Shown here piece after piece: positions 14,923 through 15,733 of a stretch of DNA of 15,733 bases. Numbering within the stretch: the stretch's first letter is position 1; the number at the start of each line of letters is the position of its first letter. The notes below the pieces were generated by a model, which did no database searches, was not told the DNA's origin, and was given only the letters and a program-made list of their open reading frames with translations. Source of the stretch: Paenibacillus sp. JCM 18996. Lineage in GTDB: Bacteria > Bacillota > Bacilli > Paenibacillales > NBRC-103111. The stretch spans positions 1-15,733 of the forward strand of contig BBFE01000068.1 of the NCBI GenBank assembly GCA_001313085.1, in the 5' to 3' direction. The position numbers were made by a program, and so were the translations under genes.

Positions 14923-15733
14923 ATGTTTCTGCTTCACTCTAATGAACCGGGTATACGGCATCTGTTAGATCATTTAAGGATTCCGTCCGGGACATTGCCG
15001 CCGCAGACGGAGGGAGAAACCATCATTCGTTGGGGCCTGAAGCTTGCGGCGTCGAAGTCTCTTGTCTGCTGCAGCCGGAGATGCCCGTGCTGAGCTCGCT
15101 TGACAGAAGCAAGGCGGCAACCGTGCTCAGAACCCATGGGATTCGCTGGTTGGACAAAAAAAGCAAGCTCCCCCAAGCGTCGATTATCCCTGCCGGTACA
15201 TAGTACCGGTTTTTCAACAACAGGCACTCGCCGTATTTGAAAGGAAAAGCGCCGTATTTTTTGAACGGTTCGGGTATCACAGTAGGCAGCAGCGGGGGAG
15301 GATATTCCGAGCTGCACACGGAAGAGCTCGGCTTTCATTCCAAAAGGGCCAAAAAAAAGGAAGCGGTCAAGGCCGTCTACGCATTAGGGCTGGATTACGG
15401 CCTCGTCTATCTTGCCGTGACTTCGCGAAGCCATACGGGCGTATTGCAGGTCAAGCCGATACCTTCGTTGAACCGGCGGCTCGGTCTGCTGTTCGCTCAG
15501 GCAATCAATGCGTTTGCCGAAGAGATGAAGCGGGACGAAGGACGGGAGGAGCAGGCCATGCTCGGCTGCGACCCTGAATTTGCGCTGCGCAATCCGGAGG
15601 GCAAAGCCGTGTTCGCGTCGCGCTTCATGGAGAAAGAAGGCCGAGTCGGCTGCGACTCCATTGTGCTGAGCGGCCAGCGCAAAATCTACCCCCTCGCCGA
15701 GCTGCGCCCGGCCCCAAGCCGCGACCCGCTGAC
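14923..15733 (+). CDS. Phage-type COOH-NH2 ligase (putative amidoligase) domain protein, partial
   Basis: ATG at 14923 follows an AGGGGGCGAGG ribosome site; the gene runs off the window. The joined reading begins MFLLHSNEPGIRHLLDHLRIPSG and passes through HGIRWLDKKQAPPSVDY, RYIVPVFQQQALAVFER and AVKAVYALGLDYGLVYL to the domain hallmark LGCDPEFALRNPEGKAVFASRF, then GRVGCDSIVL and YPLAELRPAPSRDP. The GCDPEF and AELRP motifs are those of COOH-NH2-ligase-type-2 proteins (ATP-grasp/GCS-like), which join amines to carboxylates. Slips: 15036 (one C lost), 15156 (A7 for A5), 15257 (T6 for T5). The position next to cotE, as in Paenibacillus, suggests a spore-related or coat-modifying role; this is inference. 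Confidence 0.8.

Noticed and set aside
14669..14968. Open frame between cotE and the ligase gene
   Set aside because: It starts at TTG without a ribosome site, runs through a strong terminator and overlaps the better-supported next gene.
15190..15206. Perfect hairpin CCGGTAC-ATA-GTACCGG with an in-frame-looking TAG, considered as a second bypass element
   Set aside because: When A7 at 15156-15162 is corrected to A5 the stretch reads straight through as CRYIVPVF, a conserved part of the protein; the TAG is only in the wrong frame.

Overview
The window looks like chromosomal DNA of an endospore-forming Firmicute, most likely Paenibacillus or a close relative. The grounds are a spore coat gene (cotE) followed by a COOH-NH2-ligase-type protein, together with YyaL-, YqkB-, YxcD- and YpwA-like genes, strong Shine-Dalgarno sites and a moderately GC-rich coding core. 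The first ~1.1 kb is clearly more AT-rich and holds an SRPBCC-domain gene and the broken tail of a serine recombinase, which suggests acquired or decayed accessory DNA.

Layout. 45-524 (+) SRPBCC protein; ~781-1108 (+) recombinase remnant; 1221-3357 (+) YyaL/DUF255 thioredoxin-domain protein; 3466-5369 (-) secreted GH18 hydrolase with six N-terminal repeats, sharing a bidirectional terminator with yyaL; 5519-5797 and 5794-6231 (-) YxcD-like protein and a signal-anchored membrane protein; 6358-6795 (+) DUF309; 6796-7015 intergenic repeats; 7016-7429, 7511-8074 and 8098-8421 (-) DCC protein, beta-carbonic anhydrase and HesB/YqkB-like protein; 8531-10037 (+) M32 carboxypeptidase; 10142-12878 (+) a NitT/TauT-type ABC importer (binding lipoprotein, ATPase, permease); 13003-14031 (+) ArAE-type membrane protein; 14054-14619 (+) cotE; 14923-end (+) the ligase-type protein, cut by the window edge.

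Two layers of disturbance must be kept apart. (1) Almost every long gene is broken by changes of one or two bases in homopolymers: A/T runs of five or more are too long by 1-2, and short runs or G/C runs are short by one. Undoing these restores single frames of the usual family length, for example 501 aa for the M32 peptidase, 187 aa for CotE and 633 aa for the GH18 protein. This is most simply poor consensus quality. (2) One interruption is of a different kind. In yyaL, a 43-nt segment sits between the codons of the conserved IGYS and TCHWC motifs. It begins with an in-frame TAG that forms the first bases of a C(UUCG)G-capped hairpin. Removing 43 nt plus one serine codon exactly restores [13 protein letters not shown] stop directly after the take-off codon, a UUCG hairpin that includes it, a ~45-nt gap and related codons on either side match the layout of the phage T4 gene 60 translational bypass element and of mitochondrial byp elements. 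This is the most interesting object in the window. The hairpin appears to be the same sequence as the T4 one as I remember it.

Functionally, the right end (cotE and the ligase) belongs to mother-cell sporulation; a promoter-like sequence before cotE resembles sigma-E/sigma-K promoters. The remainder is housekeeping or transport.
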